The translations under genes and the position numbers were made by a program. The notes below the pieces were generated by a model. The model was not told where the DNA came from, did no database searches, and saw only the letters and a list, made by a program, of their open reading frames with translations. From Drosophila pseudoobscura (Eukaryota > Arthropoda > Insecta > Diptera > Drosophilidae), in assembly GCF_009870125.1 (NCBI RefSeq), contig NC_046680.1, forward strand, positions 13,659,501-13,723,500: a DNA stretch of 64,000 nucleotides, written 5' to 3'. This document shows positions 36,271-48,900 of this stretch, piece by piece (the first letter of the stretch is position 1; each line of letters opens with the position of its first letter).

Positions 36271-39200
36271 GTGAGGAGAGTGCCAGCGACTTCATGCTAA
36301 TAACTGTACAACAAAAACGAGCTACGAAGCAAGTAGAAAATTATCATAAAATCCGAGCATACTCGGAGTGACAGAAAGAGGGAGAGAGATTGGTTGAGAG
36401 GGAGAGCGAGAGCGCTAGCTAACGACTTGGCAGCACGCAAACATGGCCAAACAACAAAAGTCGGAATCAGAGACAAGTCAGAGAGTGGAATGGAATGGAA
36501 AACCTGAATTCGTTGGCGGAGAGGCAACAAGGTGTGTCTGGGAGCGTTAGAAGCTCACCAGAGAGGGTTCTCCAGAGAGAGAGAGACAGTGAGAGAGAGA
36601 GAGAGAGCAGCTCGAAGAGAGAATTCAATTGCATTGTAAACTGATGTTTTAGGCCACGGGCCAGAGTGGCAAGATCGCATCGATGGGGAGATCTCCACGA
36701 GTCCGAAAGTGTAATCGAAATATAGGATGATTCTCTCGTATTCTTAGCTCACTCTAGCAACCCCCCTTATCCCTCCGCTCTGCCCATGGAACCAATCTAA
36801 TCTGTCAACAAACTCAATCAGACGGAAGGCAGCTTTTCCAGCTCGCTTCCAGCTACTCTGCCTCCTTCCGTGCGCCCCCCCATCATTTTGCATTCTGTTT
36901 TTATTTGTTGTCGCATCGATTTTTACTTTTGTTCTGGAACGGCGGTTGTGTCGCTGGCGGGACGTCCATAGGTCTATGATTTATGTGAAAATCGCTGAAG
37001 TGGACAAAATTATCCACTGTGGCGGCTGTTTACTTGCCGAGCCTTGCTCCCAGCCCTAGTCGCGCTCCGCCCTCCCATTCCGGATGAGCAGAAATCAAAT
37101 TGCGGTGATGTGGGTGCGGCAGTGGCAGCAACAGCAGCAACAGCAGCATCGACTGCATTCAGAGTTCGTTGGCCAAATGGAGTCGAGTGCTTTAAATAGC
37201 TATTGACAGAGTACGGGTGTGTGGGTGACGTGAGGGTCTCTCGCGGTGGTGCTAGCTGTCAGCGAACGCCGATCAGATCATGCTGGTAATTAGCCAACCG
37301 ACACTGGGTAAAGCTGCCACTTGAGCTGGCCAAAAGTGGCAGGCGATGACAAGAAACCCATCTCGTCAGCTCGGTCCACATTTGTCGATGGCCAGCGATT
37401 ACACTTCGTGGTCATCCCCGCTGCAGGCCCCAGGCTGGTGCTCGATACGGTTGCGAAATGGGAACGGATCTGGCTTATCGGGGCGCCTGAGTCGCCTTCC
37501 TGCACGGCTCACACAAATGCAGTTCCGCTCTGCCGATAAGTCACCGAGTTTCCCAAGACAGAACACACCCTCTTGCCGACTGTATTGATTGACCCACATA
37601 CACGCACGTCCAGAAGGCGCGAATGTTTACGCGTTTCTCATTCGATTTCCCCTAGCTCGCACCCCAAGAAAGCAGCAAAAAAGAAACCAGAGAGACCCCG
37701 TGAACTCCAGTGGAACTTTCAGTGTTGCGTGAGTCCAGAAATAACTCCCAAACTCCCAAAGATCTCTGCTCGCGGAAGCGGGGCCATGTTTATGGACGGA
37801 CGGATGTTGAGCACTAGCCTGTCAAAAAGCCACTTTGAATAGCAGCACATTTTAGACACAATTTATTGGCAACGGTTCGTTGAGTTTGGAAAATGGCAAG
37901 TCCGACTAGTTTTGTGCATTTTACCGGCGAGGAAATGCTTAATGCTAATGGGCTTAAAGCGAAAGTTCATTCAGAATCCGGGCAGGGGTCCCGAGGAGTT
38001 CTCCGCATACCCTGTAAACTGTCATGACGGCACCGCCAGGTGACATAATATGATGACAGACTGTCGAGTGGAGTGTGAGCAGTGAATGAAATGAAATGAG
38101 TAATATCTAGAGATACACCAGTTATCCGTCATTCATACTCTCCCCCCTTCGGCAAGCGTTTGTTTGCACAGACCCAATGCAAATTGAATTTGATTTAAGT
38201 TGTATTAAATGAAACTTAATTAAGGAGGAGCAGACGCAGCAGAAGCAGACTACGCCCAGAAGCACTCGAGAGTGGCAGTCTCAATTGTGATGACCGGCGA
38301 GGGCGAGGGCTAGGGGAATCTTTTGTTGTGCTGTTCATTGTATGTGGATGGAACTTTGTTACATTCATAATATGTATACAGAAATATTCTTCTACATGTG
38401 TATGCACAGCGCATACGTGCCGCATTGTTTGTCCGTCCATCCGAGTCTCTTTCATACAGATGTATCTATTCGCACCCCGACTACAGCATCGCCGTCATGA
38501 TTAGACAATCGCCCAGAGCCAGCTTCTGGCTCTCGCACTTGATGGATTTCACCTCGACCCCCTTCAATTGAAGCGAATGCTGTTCTCTTCTGTTTTTTGG
38601 GTGTCGGCACCTCTTGCAAATATTTCAATATACTCTAGAAATAGCTCTCGATTTCATGGCATATTCTGACGCTGCGACGTTGATGATGTCATCGTTAATG
38701 CGATACGAGCATAAGGAACATGCTCGTGCACAAGTATTACATGCTATCTGCTCGATTTGTTTTGGATTTGCTGCCAAACAAATTTGCAATGCGGTGCCCG
38801 GAGATAATGAGGCTGATTCACCGGTCGGCGATGATCACTCAAGTGTGCCCTCAGTCACATCTCGCTACCGCTCTCAATCGAATCGAAGCCAATCCAAGCG
38901 AATTGCAATTACGAGTACCAGTAACAGCAATCCAACAATTGCAACCTTCTCTCGATGATGTCAACATTGCGTATGCGCAACCTTCAACTATGGGAATAAA
39001 CACACAGCACAGAACAGCCGAAATAATGCTATATAGAGCCAAACAGACACACTTACATACACATACATACATACACATGCTCCTCGTGATATACAGAAGA
39101 AAAAAAATAAATAAAATACAATAAATTAGATGTTTGTCTGCTTTTCTGGTTCTGGGTCTGCTGGTCTGCTTCTCAACATACATATTTTTTTGTGAGTTTT

Positions 39201-39803
39201 CGTATAATTTTGAACGCACGATGACGCCACCAGAGTTTATTCTCTTTGGGGTCGTGCTGTCGCCCCCCGTCCGTGCTGTCCATGCTGTCCGTTGTCCGAA
39301 ATTGAAATTGTGTTGCGATGTTCTTTGAGACTTTGTTTTTGCGTTTATATTGTATATTTTGGATCGCTGGAAATAGTCGTTCTCCGCAGCTGTGCCTGTA
39401 AGTCTGGCCCATCAATAAAACTCTGCAAAACTGGTTCAGCTAGCTCTTTTTCTCTCAGTGAATACTCGTGCCGTACCCCCACTCCTTGGCATCGTGGTAT
39501 ACCCCATTCGAAATCAATTAAACACTAAATTGAACTCGCAGTGCAATCGGTCGGTGCATCTTCTGCCAATTGACTTTCATTCCTTTCCCGTTAACTAAGG
39601 CCTCAATCAGCGTTGATTGAAGGCTTCAAGAGGCTTCTCTGGGTGGGGCCAGCCCAGAGCTCGGAGAGAGCACAGCGATAGCGACGTTTCACAATTTCAA
39701 GTCCCGCTAAACGTAAACCGCAAACGGAACGGGAACGGGTGAATGCGAATGGGAACGGAATGGGATAAGAAGTAGAACATGACGCAGCCCCGACTTGCCG
39801 GCT

Positions 39804-39900
39804 TATATAACACAAAACACACACACACACACCCACATACACGCAGACATAATCGTATTCGATTGTATCCAACGTCTGTCATTGCTGAACTTCAAGAAAC
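39804..39900 (+). promoter_or_regulatory. cora: Candidate proximal cora promoter with short first exon
   Basis: A TATA-like TATATAA lies at 39804-39810. About 90 bp downstream is CAAGAAAC|GTGAGC (intron from 39901). Initiation about 30 bp after the TATA element would give a first exon of about 65 nt. Splice and promoter spacing are plausible, but I cannot confirm use. Confidence 0.35.
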
Positions 39901-40203
39901 GTGAGCTTGAAAAGATCATTTGACTTTCAGCTTTTGCAAAGGACTTCCGCTGAAAGTCCGCTCAGGCCTCGCTTCAGGCATACACCAGCACTAGTTAGGA
40001 CCTGGGAATCTTCAGCCATAGATCTGCGAGTGCGGACTGATGTGCTGTTTATGGCCTGGCTTGAAAGCTTTACGAGTACGCAACTCGTTTCTGTCTGCAC
40101 TTGTTAGAGGGAATGGCATGCGGCTGTGGCTTTCGCTAGTTAAACTTTAACCATTGCAATTCAACATTTAATGGGCCTTTTCTCGACTTCCCCATCTTTG
40201 CAG

Positions 40204-40265
40204 CTCCCCGACAAAGCGCTAAATCACTGGGAGCTGTTGCAGAGAAACTACTGAGCCAGCTTCAA
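40204..40265 (+). other. cora: Candidate 62-nt noncoding internal exon of cora
   Basis: Flanked by a pyrimidine-rich acceptor (CTTCCCCATCTTTGCAG) and a strong donor (CTTCAA|GTAAGT). It lies 320 bp upstream of the start-codon exon and is best read as an optional 5'UTR exon. Confidence 0.55.
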
Positions 40266-40626
40266 GTAAGTACCGACTAGAGCCCCGCCAGCGACATGTC
40301 TTCGCATGACATCATAGTCGCCCCGGCACCAGCGCTGGCTGCCCCCGAGGGTTGAAACCCCTGCTAGCTGGTTGCTTCCTTGCTGGTCTGTGCCCCATTT
40401 TGTTTACGAACTGGCGCCAGGCAAATTGAGCAACTTTATGGCATGTTTTACGCTCTAGCTGCAGACGCCTAATGAGCGAGGGCGCCCACACACGACCAGA
40501 AGGAGTGGGCACATCCGGCCGTCCCCTTGTGCTGGGAGCCAGGGGCATCGACTGTTGCACCAACTAAAGTTTTCCCTTGCTTGCAGCGTCCTCCAAGCTG
40601 CTGGCGTAGCCCCCCAGAAGAGAAAG

Positions 40627-43600
40627 ATGCCAGCGGAAATTAAACCGTCCGCGCCCGCTGAGCCGGAAACGCCGACCAAGAGCAAGCCAAAGAGCAACTC
40701 GTCGACGTTCTCAAAGGCCGCTCTAGCCCGCGTTACCCTCCTCGATGGGTCCATTCTGGACGTGACCATTGATGTAAGTATATATACATATTCCTGCAAG
40801 CACGACTTATCGCAATGGCAATCATCAATGGCATATTTCAATCACACACACACACAGCGGAAGGCCAAGGGTCGCGACTTGGTGAACTCCATCTGTGCCG
40901 GCCTGAACATCATTGAGAAGGATTACTTCGGTCTGACCTATGAGACCCCCACAGACCTGCGCACTTGGCTGGACTTGGAGAAGCCCGTGGCGAAGTTCTT
41001 TCGCACAGACCCGTGGCCCCTGTCGTTTGCCGTGAAGTTCTATCCCCCGGAGCCGTCGCAGCTGCAGGAAGACATCACGCGCTACCACCTGTGCCTGCAG
41101 GTGCGCAACGACATCCTGGAGGGCAGGCTGCCATGCACCTTTGTCACCCACGCTCTGCTCGGCTCGTATCTGGTCCAGTCGGAGATGGGCGACTACGATG
41201 CCAAGGATATGCCCACTCGCGCCTATCTGAAAGACTTCAAAATTGCTCCCAATCAAACGCCGGAGCTCGAGGAAAAAGTCATGGACTTGCACAAGACCCA
41301 CAAGTGAGTGAAACGCATTCAAAGCTGGTGCTGGGCATCATCTAACAAATCCTACTCTTTCAGGGGCCAATCGCCTGCCGAGGCTGAGTTGCATTACCTG
41401 GAAAACGCCAAGAAGCTGGCCATGTACGGCGTGGACCTGCACCCGGCCAAGGACTCCGAGGGAGTGGACATTATGCTGGGCGTCTGTGCCTCCGGTTTGC
41501 TGGTCTACCGCGACAAGTGAGAGCCTCTCAAACTGAAGCCCAACATTTCGCTAATTCGTCGTCTCTTTCGCTTGCAGACTGCGCATCAACCGCTTCGCTT
41601 GGCCCAAGATCTTGAAGATCTCGTACAAGCGTCACCACTTCTACATCAAGATACGACCGGGCGAATTCGAGCAGTACGAATCGACCATTGGTTTTAAGCT
41701 TGCCAACCATCGGGCCGCCAAAAAGCTGTGGAAGTCCTGTGTGGAGCATCACACCTTCTTCCGCCTGATGACGCCAGAGCCGGACAATAAGTCCACCATG
41801 TTCCCCAGGTTCGGGTCGAAGTACCGCTACAAGGGACGCACCCAATACGAGACTAGGGCCACGCCCGTGGACCGTACGGCGCCCAAGTTTGACCGAACCC
41901 TATCGGGGGCGCGCCTCACGTCGCGCAGCATGGACGGTAGGACTTGACTAGCTATATCGCTATATCGCAGTTTTGATGTCTCTCTTTCCATTCCCATTTA
42001 GCGCTCGCCATGGCCGAGAAGGAAAAGGTGGCTCGGAAGAGCAGCACCCTGGACCATAGAGGAGACCGGGCTGACCGAGGAAATGATGCGGACGCGCACA
42101 GCCGCAGTCCCATAAAGAACAAGAAGGACAAGGTAACTGACGCTGCTGACTGAGGATTCCGGCTGGCACTTGCCTAGCTTGACCTTAGCTTGAGATGAGA
42201 TGACCGTGTTTAACGATTTTCGGACTTAACAAAATATTTTTTGTACTTTCTTCTCGGTTTGTTACTAACTCACTCACAAACCAAACCAAACAAACACACG
42301 CACACGCACTTACAACCACTAAATACCGATACAACAACATGGTGTACATCTTCGTCTTGGCCTTCGTCTCTGGTGACCCACCATCCATGATAATGATAAT
42401 GATAACGATAACGATAATGATAATGATGTGCTCGTAATTCTGCCTGCCCCCTTTGTGGCCTGAACTGACTCGCCCTACCACTCCATACTAAAACCCCGAA
42501 TCGTACATCCCCCAAAAACTAACCAGTTAATACGCCAATCGAGCACCGGCACAGGTTCGGCCTCCTCGCAGAGCTCCCTCGAGGGTGACTACGAGCCCCG
42601 CATCGAGGCGGCCGACGCAGGCTCCGCCGAGATCGAACTGTCGCCCCAAGTTCAGGTTAACGTGAACACTTTTCTACCTAAACCGTATCAGAATCGATTA
42701 CTTCCCTCGATTTCTCCTAATTTACTTCTTTTCGGCTTTGAACTCTCTGCTTATCGAATGTTGTGAGCTTAAGTATGAAAGGATTTTATTTGAAGACTCC
42801 CCCGAGGTTTATTTGTTCCGTTCAGGGCTTACCACTTGCATATATATCTCTCTCTATATCTATATATTGTTATATATTATTGTATTTTATCAATCTTGTG
42901 AACATATTAATTTATTTTTTTTGCTTTGATTTCATAAACGACTTTCCCAAATCCCGGTAACCACTGAATGCGCAGTTCCTTGATCTTGAGATGGTAATTT
43001 CTGTACAAACAAAAAAAAAACCTCCTAACTGTGCCGTCAATTGTAGTCCTTAAATCCTTTTCTGTGTGCATTCATTTACTCTATCTTGATATCCGACTTC
43101 TTTGAGTGTTTATCTATATTTTTTTCGTATTTTGTGGCGTCAATATCCCCCCACCTTTCCCAAGCTGTAAATACCATTTAACCCACTGCAGGCCAAACAA
43201 GTACAGTCTACACAAAACAATCATTGAGCAAGTAGTGCATAAGCAAGTCCTCACATCCCCATAGCAATTTCCACGCTTGTATATAATCATCTTCATTTAT
43301 TTTTGTGTAGCAAGCCCCCGCCCTTATATTGCACAGCATGTTGCCTTTTATCCCGAAAATTCGTCTATTCCGTCTATTGCGTCCACGGTTTTGGAATGTT
43401 CTCTAACTTATTTCTCACTTCCCGCAGGACGAGGAGAAGGAGGCCAAGCTCCGAGAGAAGAAGCTCAAGGAGAAGGAAGAGAAAGAACGCAAGGAGAAGG
43501 AGAAGAGAGATCTGGATGAGAAGAAGAGGGCAGAGAAGGCGGCCAAGGCAGCCGCAGCCGCTGCTGCTGCTGCCGCTGCCGCTGCAGGGTCGGGAGTCAA

Positions 43601-46600
43601 TGGTGAGTATCTTTGAGATGGAACATAAATTAAGTCTCACTCTTCTGCAATTGTTTAGGCAACGACGAGCTGAACGACTCCAACAAGTCCGACAAGTCCG
43701 GCAGACGTGTAAGTATCCATCCGATGTTTAGATATTAAGTCTCGTAACTCGTAAGCTAAGGGATAGACTCGCACTGAATGCGCTCGACCTTGTGTACATA
43801 TCCCATCCCATTCCACCCCAACCATACCCCAAACACCTCATTTAAGTTTTACCCGTAAGTTTCGATAGTTTGTAGATAATCCGAATCGATCTTAAGTTAT
43901 CCTTATTATTATTTACGTTGTGTACGAATTTTAATTTTGTTTTCTCCCCTCCAATTTATCTTTCGTTTTATGTTTGAAACTTTTGATTTGTCGCCATTTG
44001 GGGCCGTCACATACGACCAGGGCGTTGGCATATTCTCCTCGGGTCGCAAGAGCAAGAGCGGTTCACCATCGAAGGATGGCAAGGACAAGTCCGGAAAGGA
44101 CAAGGACAAAGAAGTGGGTCGACTTGGTCTGGTAGTTACTTCGGGTCTCGGCGAGCAGGAACAGGATGAGGCCAACAAAAATGCCGCCAAGAATCGCGGT
44201 TCGGCGACTCCCGGCGTCACACGTCCCTATGAGTACGCCGTGGGTGCCGACGGCAACACTAGCCCCACACGCAAATCCTACACACCGGGCGGCTTCCGCT
44301 ACGACCAGGATCCCAATGCCAAGAACCTTGGTGCCGATGGTCAAGAGCAGCTGTCGCCGACGTCACAGCAGAAGAAGATCGGCTTGGCCTTCAACTATGC
44401 TCCGGGCAACGAGAATGCCCTGAAGGAGACGGCCGAGAAGCTCAAAGCTGGACAGCTGTCACCCCGCACCCAGGACAAGCTGAACCGCGGCCAACTGTCG
44501 CCCAAGTCCAGGGCCAAGCTCCTGCAAGACGGCAATCTATCGCCAACTACCAGAGCCAAGCTCCAGGGCAGTGCTGTGGATGCCGCCGCTGTACCCCTGA
44601 GCGATGCCCAGAAGCGCTCCTATTCCCCAACCAAGGGTCCTCAGGGCTACTCCTCCGGGGCACCGGGCAGCTATAAGCCCATATCTGATCCGACATCAGA
44701 TTTCCTTGAGTCTCAGCGCTACAACAAGGAGCCTGGCTACGTGGGCTTGGGTGATGCTGGTGCGACTGGTGCTGCTGGAGCTGCTGGTGCTGGAGGTGCT
44801 AAGAAGCCTGGCTCGCCCACAAAAACTGGTCCTGGTGTGGTTGCCGGAGCAGGAGCAGGTGCAGCAGCTGGTGCAGCAGCAACAGCAGCCGCAGCAGCCG
44901 CTGCTAAGCCTAAGAAGAAGCGCGTGAAGATAATGGTCATTACCTCGAAGTATGATCCAGCTACAAAACGCATTGATGCCGAAAACGGAACGATTGAACA
45001 CTCGACAGGGATCCTGGATCCAGCTACTGGACGTATCGATACCAAGTATGGTGTGATTGACCCAAAGAAGGGCACCTTGGAGGCCCTCAACACTAAGACG
45101 GGAAAGAAGGAGCTGTTCCAGGGCGATGTAGACATAAAAACGGGCAACCTGCACTTGGTTTCCGGTGTAGCAGATCCAAAGACTGGACGCCTTGATGACA
45201 CGCTTGGCCAGATTGTGTGCATAACCCCGCAAGACAATCCGGTGGTGGAGCTGACGGTGATCACCAGCCGCATTGATCCCGCCACCGGCAAGATCGATAC
45301 CGTCAACGGGGAGGTTGAGCGTTCTCTGGGAGTCCTGAATTTGGATACTGGCCTGCTGGATACCAAGTACGGAGAGATTAATACCCGCACGGGAGAACTG
45401 AAGGCCATCGATCCCAAGTCCGGAAAGATCGTGGTGAGCAAGAACGTCAAGGTCGATCCAGGCACTGGCCAGATCACCATTTTGGGTGTCATCGATCCTA
45501 AGACCAACAAGATTGATACCAGCCAAGGCCGCTTGATCGAAGTGGGCCAGCAAATCGACCCGATAGTGGAGGTCACCTCGCTGGCCGGCAAGTTCGATTC
45601 GAAGAAGAACATCATCGATGCAAAGACAGCTCAGGTGGAGACTTCCGGTGGTCAGTTCGACCCGAAGGCTGGCAAGATCGATACGAAGTACGGCCAGATC
45701 GATCTGGTTAAGCACACGATCACCTTCAACGACCCGAAGTCGGGTAAGACAGTGACGCGTGACATTAAGATCGAGCCTGCCACCGGCCAGATTGTGCTGA
45801 AGAACCAGATCAACCCCAAGAACAACAAGCCGGACAAGGACTATGCCAGGATAATCTCGCTGAGGATCGTGCAGCAGCGCGTAGATCCCGCAACTAAGGC
45901 ACCCATTGCACAGGTCAGCGCCGCCAAGGACAAAGACATCATTGTGGATCCCAAGTCGAACCAGATCTGGGTGCCCACGGGTGCCAGCGATCCCAGCACC
46001 AAGGAGCAGCAATACATTTCCAGCAGCGTCGACCCGAAGACGGGCTACGTCATCACCATCTACGGCTACCTGGACCCCAAGACCAACGAGATCAAGAAAC
46101 AGACCAAGCTAGACCCCAACACGATCAAGATCGAGCCCACTTCTGGAAAGATTTACACTGCCACCGGCGAGGTGGACAAGGCCACGGGTGAACCGCTGTA
46201 CGCCGCCACTCAGGTGGATCCAGAGTCCGGCGAGGTGTACACGAAGCTGGCTCGCGTAGACCCCAAGACCGGAAAGATCGTCATCGTTCGCATCCTGCTC
46301 ATTTCCAAGACCGATGAGCGCGGTCGCCCAGAGGAGATCGACCCAGAGACCTGCGAGATCGATCCCGTCTCCGGGCGTGTTCTTAAGTTCTTCAACAAAA
46401 CCGTTTACGTTTATAATATGATTGACCCGGTTACTGGTGAAATTGTGCAGGTCGACCCCAACGATCCCCGTTTCGCCGGAGCCCGCACCACTGTGACACA
46501 TACGATGACCCTTACCGGCGAAATTGACCCCGTGACGGGTCGCATAAAGAGCGAGTACGGCGACATAGACCCCAACACGGGAGACATCGACCCGGCCACT

Positions 46601-48473
46601 GCCGTAACAGACCCGGTCACGGGAAAACTGATCCTCAACTACGCTCAGATCGATCCGTCCCACTTTGGCAAGCAGGCGCAAGTGCAGACCACCACAGAGA
46701 CGGTGCCCATCACCCGTCAGCAGTTCTTCGATGGCGTCAAACACATTGGCAAGGGGGCACTGCGCCGTGACTCCGAGGGCAGCTCGGAGGACGATATGAC
46801 CCAGCAATATGGCAGCGATACAGTCAAAGACATTGTGCTAAGCAGTCCAAGCCAGGCGGGCGCCAGCTCCAAGCTGGGGAAGCCAGTGAGCACGCCCACC
46901 GTAGTGAAGACGACAACGAAACAGGTGCTGACCAAGAACAACGACGGCGTCACACACAATGTGGAGGAGGAGGTCCGAAACCTGGGCACGGGCGAAGTGA
47001 CCTTCTCGACACAGGAACACAAGGTTAGCAAGGGATATACTCTTCCTCTCACTCTCACTCTCTCTGTCTCTGTATTTTATTGTCGCCTTTATTCTAACGC
47101 TTCTAATTATTTCGTATGCCTCCATTTAAGTTTCCATGAACTTTCTTTCTTTGCTATTTGCTGTCGTTGTTACTGTTGTTGCTGATGCTGTTGCTGTTTA
47201 ATATTGTTGAATTGTACGCACTAACCCCACCATCATCCACGCAACTACCGTAGGCTGATGCAACACCAACCGATCTGAGCGGCGCTTATGTCACGGCCAC
47301 CGCTGTCACCACCCGCACAGCCACCACGCACGAGGATCTGGGCAAGAACGCCAAGACCGAGCAGCTGGAGGAGAAGACCGTCGCCACCACACGCACGCAC
47401 GACCCCACCAAGCAACAACAGCGCGTCGTCACCCAGGAGGTGAAGACGACGGCGACGGTAACCAGCGGCGACCAGGTAAGACCGATCATGGGCTCCAAGA
47501 TCGCATGACTGCACTTTTCGTTTTGCATGAATTGATTTGATTTTCCTTTCCTGATTTGTATTTGCCTCGCTGTTGTGACTGTTTTGCGTAACTTAGTATC
47601 AGAGACGGGACAGCGTTTCCTCGACCAGCTCGGGCGATTCGGGCACGCCCATCGATGGACCATATGATGGTTCTAGTGTGGTGCGCACAGACAACCAGGT
47701 TTGTTTTGCATCCCCTCCCTCCACCTACTATCTTAAAAATCATAGCCTAAGGCAGTGTAAGGTGTGCATGTTCGTTTCTAATCTCTGGAATTGACTCGAC
47801 TCTCTCGACAGAAATCTCCGCTTTACTCGAGCTCCGCGACCACAACCACTGGCCCCCATGTGGAGAGCACCCGGGTGGTGCTTGGCGAGGACACACCCGG
47901 ATACTCGGGACACGGCGAAATCATCTCTACCCAGACCGTGAGCAGTAAAACCCGCACTGTGGAAACCATTACCGTAAGTACTTGTACGACCAGTACGACC
48001 AGCCCTGGCACTGACCCCATTCGCTGAGTGCGTAAGTATTCAGAGGTAGGCTCTTTTACTCGAATCCCTCTACAACCAATTTCCTGTGCTCGTACGCGCT
48101 CCACTGTACTATATTCCATGCATCAGTCCCTTGTTCGAATGGGTTCAGGTTGAGGCATCTTCCACAGAACACGCTAATCAGATTTACCAGATGGTTATTG
48201 ACTCACATCATCACATCCTTCCTTCACAGTACAAAACCGAACGCGATGGGATTGTTGAGACCCGTGTGGAACAGAAGATCACCATTCAATCCGACGGAGA
48301 TCCGATCGATCATGACAAAGCTTTGGCAGAGGCAATACAAGTGAGTATTATGCGGAATACATACTGGAAGTGTACTGGATATCCAATGACGTACTTTTGT
48401 TTTGCAGGAAGCGACGGCCATGAACCCGGACATGACAGTCGAGAAGATTGAAATTCAACAACAAACACAGTAG
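40627..48473 (+). CDS. cora: coracle (protein 4.1 homologue, septate-junction FERM protein)
   Basis: Cytoplasmic scaffold of septate junctions; the FERM part is known to bind the Neurexin IV tail. The ATG at 40627 sits in an exon starting at 40587 (TTGCAG|CGTCC). Coding exons: 40627-40773, 40858-41303, 41364-41516, 41578-41936, 42002-42132, 42527-42655, 42976-42993 (microexon), 43428-43602, 43659-43708, 44021-47023, 47254-47475, 47597-47698, 47812-47973, 48230-48340, 48408-48473. They total 5274 nt, 1757 codons plus stop. FERM occupies roughly residues 28-315, with a FERM-adjacent region after it. Next come a Ser-rich linker, a Lys/Glu coiled-coil-like stretch with an Ala run, the 1001-codon repeat exon, and a C-terminal domain like the 4.1 CTD ([11 protein letters not shown], then [10 protein letters not shown]). 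The acceptor at 44021 has a weak pyrimidine tract, so that boundary is less certain. Confidence 0.95.
42976..42993 (+). other. cora: Candidate 18-nt microexon of cora
   Basis: Acceptor ATGCGCAG| is followed by 18 nt encoding F-L-D-L-E-M and then donor |GTAATT. Both flanking exons are phase 0, so inclusion or skipping keeps frame. The tract upstream is weak near the acceptor, which suggests regulated use. Confidence 0.5.
44021..47023 (+). other. cora: cora giant symmetric repeat exon (3003 nt, 1001 codons)
   Basis: A phase-0 exon of exactly 1001 codons, so skipping it gives a short isoform of about 756 residues with FERM joined to the CTD. It starts with G-V-G-I-F-S-S and a Lys/Ser/Gly-rich part. 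Next come three or four L-S-P-x-[TS]-x-x-K-L units (about 44456-44570) and an Ala/Gly run (about 44755-44905). Then follow about 30 degenerate D-P-x-[TS]-G-x-[IL] units from about 44956 to 46640. Some units add D-T-K-Y-G-x-I-D, giving a periodic, probably beta-hairpin or solenoid-like pattern. Confidence 0.85.
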
Positions 48474-48900
48474 ATTTTATACCTATTTCTAAAGATTTTC
48501 GAAGTAAACAGCACACTCCCACTCACTACCAACACTCAACCCAACAACAAACATATACACCGACCCACGCATAAAATTACAACTACAAATACAAAATCGA
48601 GATACACAGCACATGCAGTACACCTTTTATACAACCTATACGAGTATCTATATATTATAACGATAACGAGCTGATGACCCACATGACATAAACACTAAGA
48701 AGTTTTGAAGTATCGTATCCGCAACCGTCTATGAGAAATGCATCCACATGTTTATTATTTTTATTTTTTTATTACAACTGTTGTTTATAATTACTCTTTA
48801 TTATTAAATATTGAATGTGCAAGGCAACGTTGAAAAGAAACTCTATATATTGTAAACCACGATTGCATTCAAATACAAAAATAAAACCTAAATGTACACA
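48474..48900 (+). other. cora: cora 3'UTR with poly(A) signal
   Basis: AT-rich noncoding sequence follows the TAG at 48471-48473. AATAAA at about 48880-48885 is the best polyadenylation signal. Confidence 0.7.

Larger units (their letters stand above)
34861..40203 (+). other. cora: Noncoding region, probable cora 5' intron(s)
   Basis: No supported coding exon. It holds GA-rich tracts (about 36575-36606), CAG/CAA runs near 37126-37150, short CA repeats, and two further donor-like sequences that could end alternative first exons (listed separately). Confidence 0.6.

Noticed and set aside
38614..39124. Two overlapping + strand frames (114 and 134 codons) in the cora 5' region
   Set aside because: No motif, no splice context, and they end in CATACATA repeats.
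44696..46807. Long minus-strand frames opposite the cora repeat exon (up to 438 codons)
   Set aside because: They are antisense shadows of the repetitive coding sequence, without start context, splice sites or known motifs.
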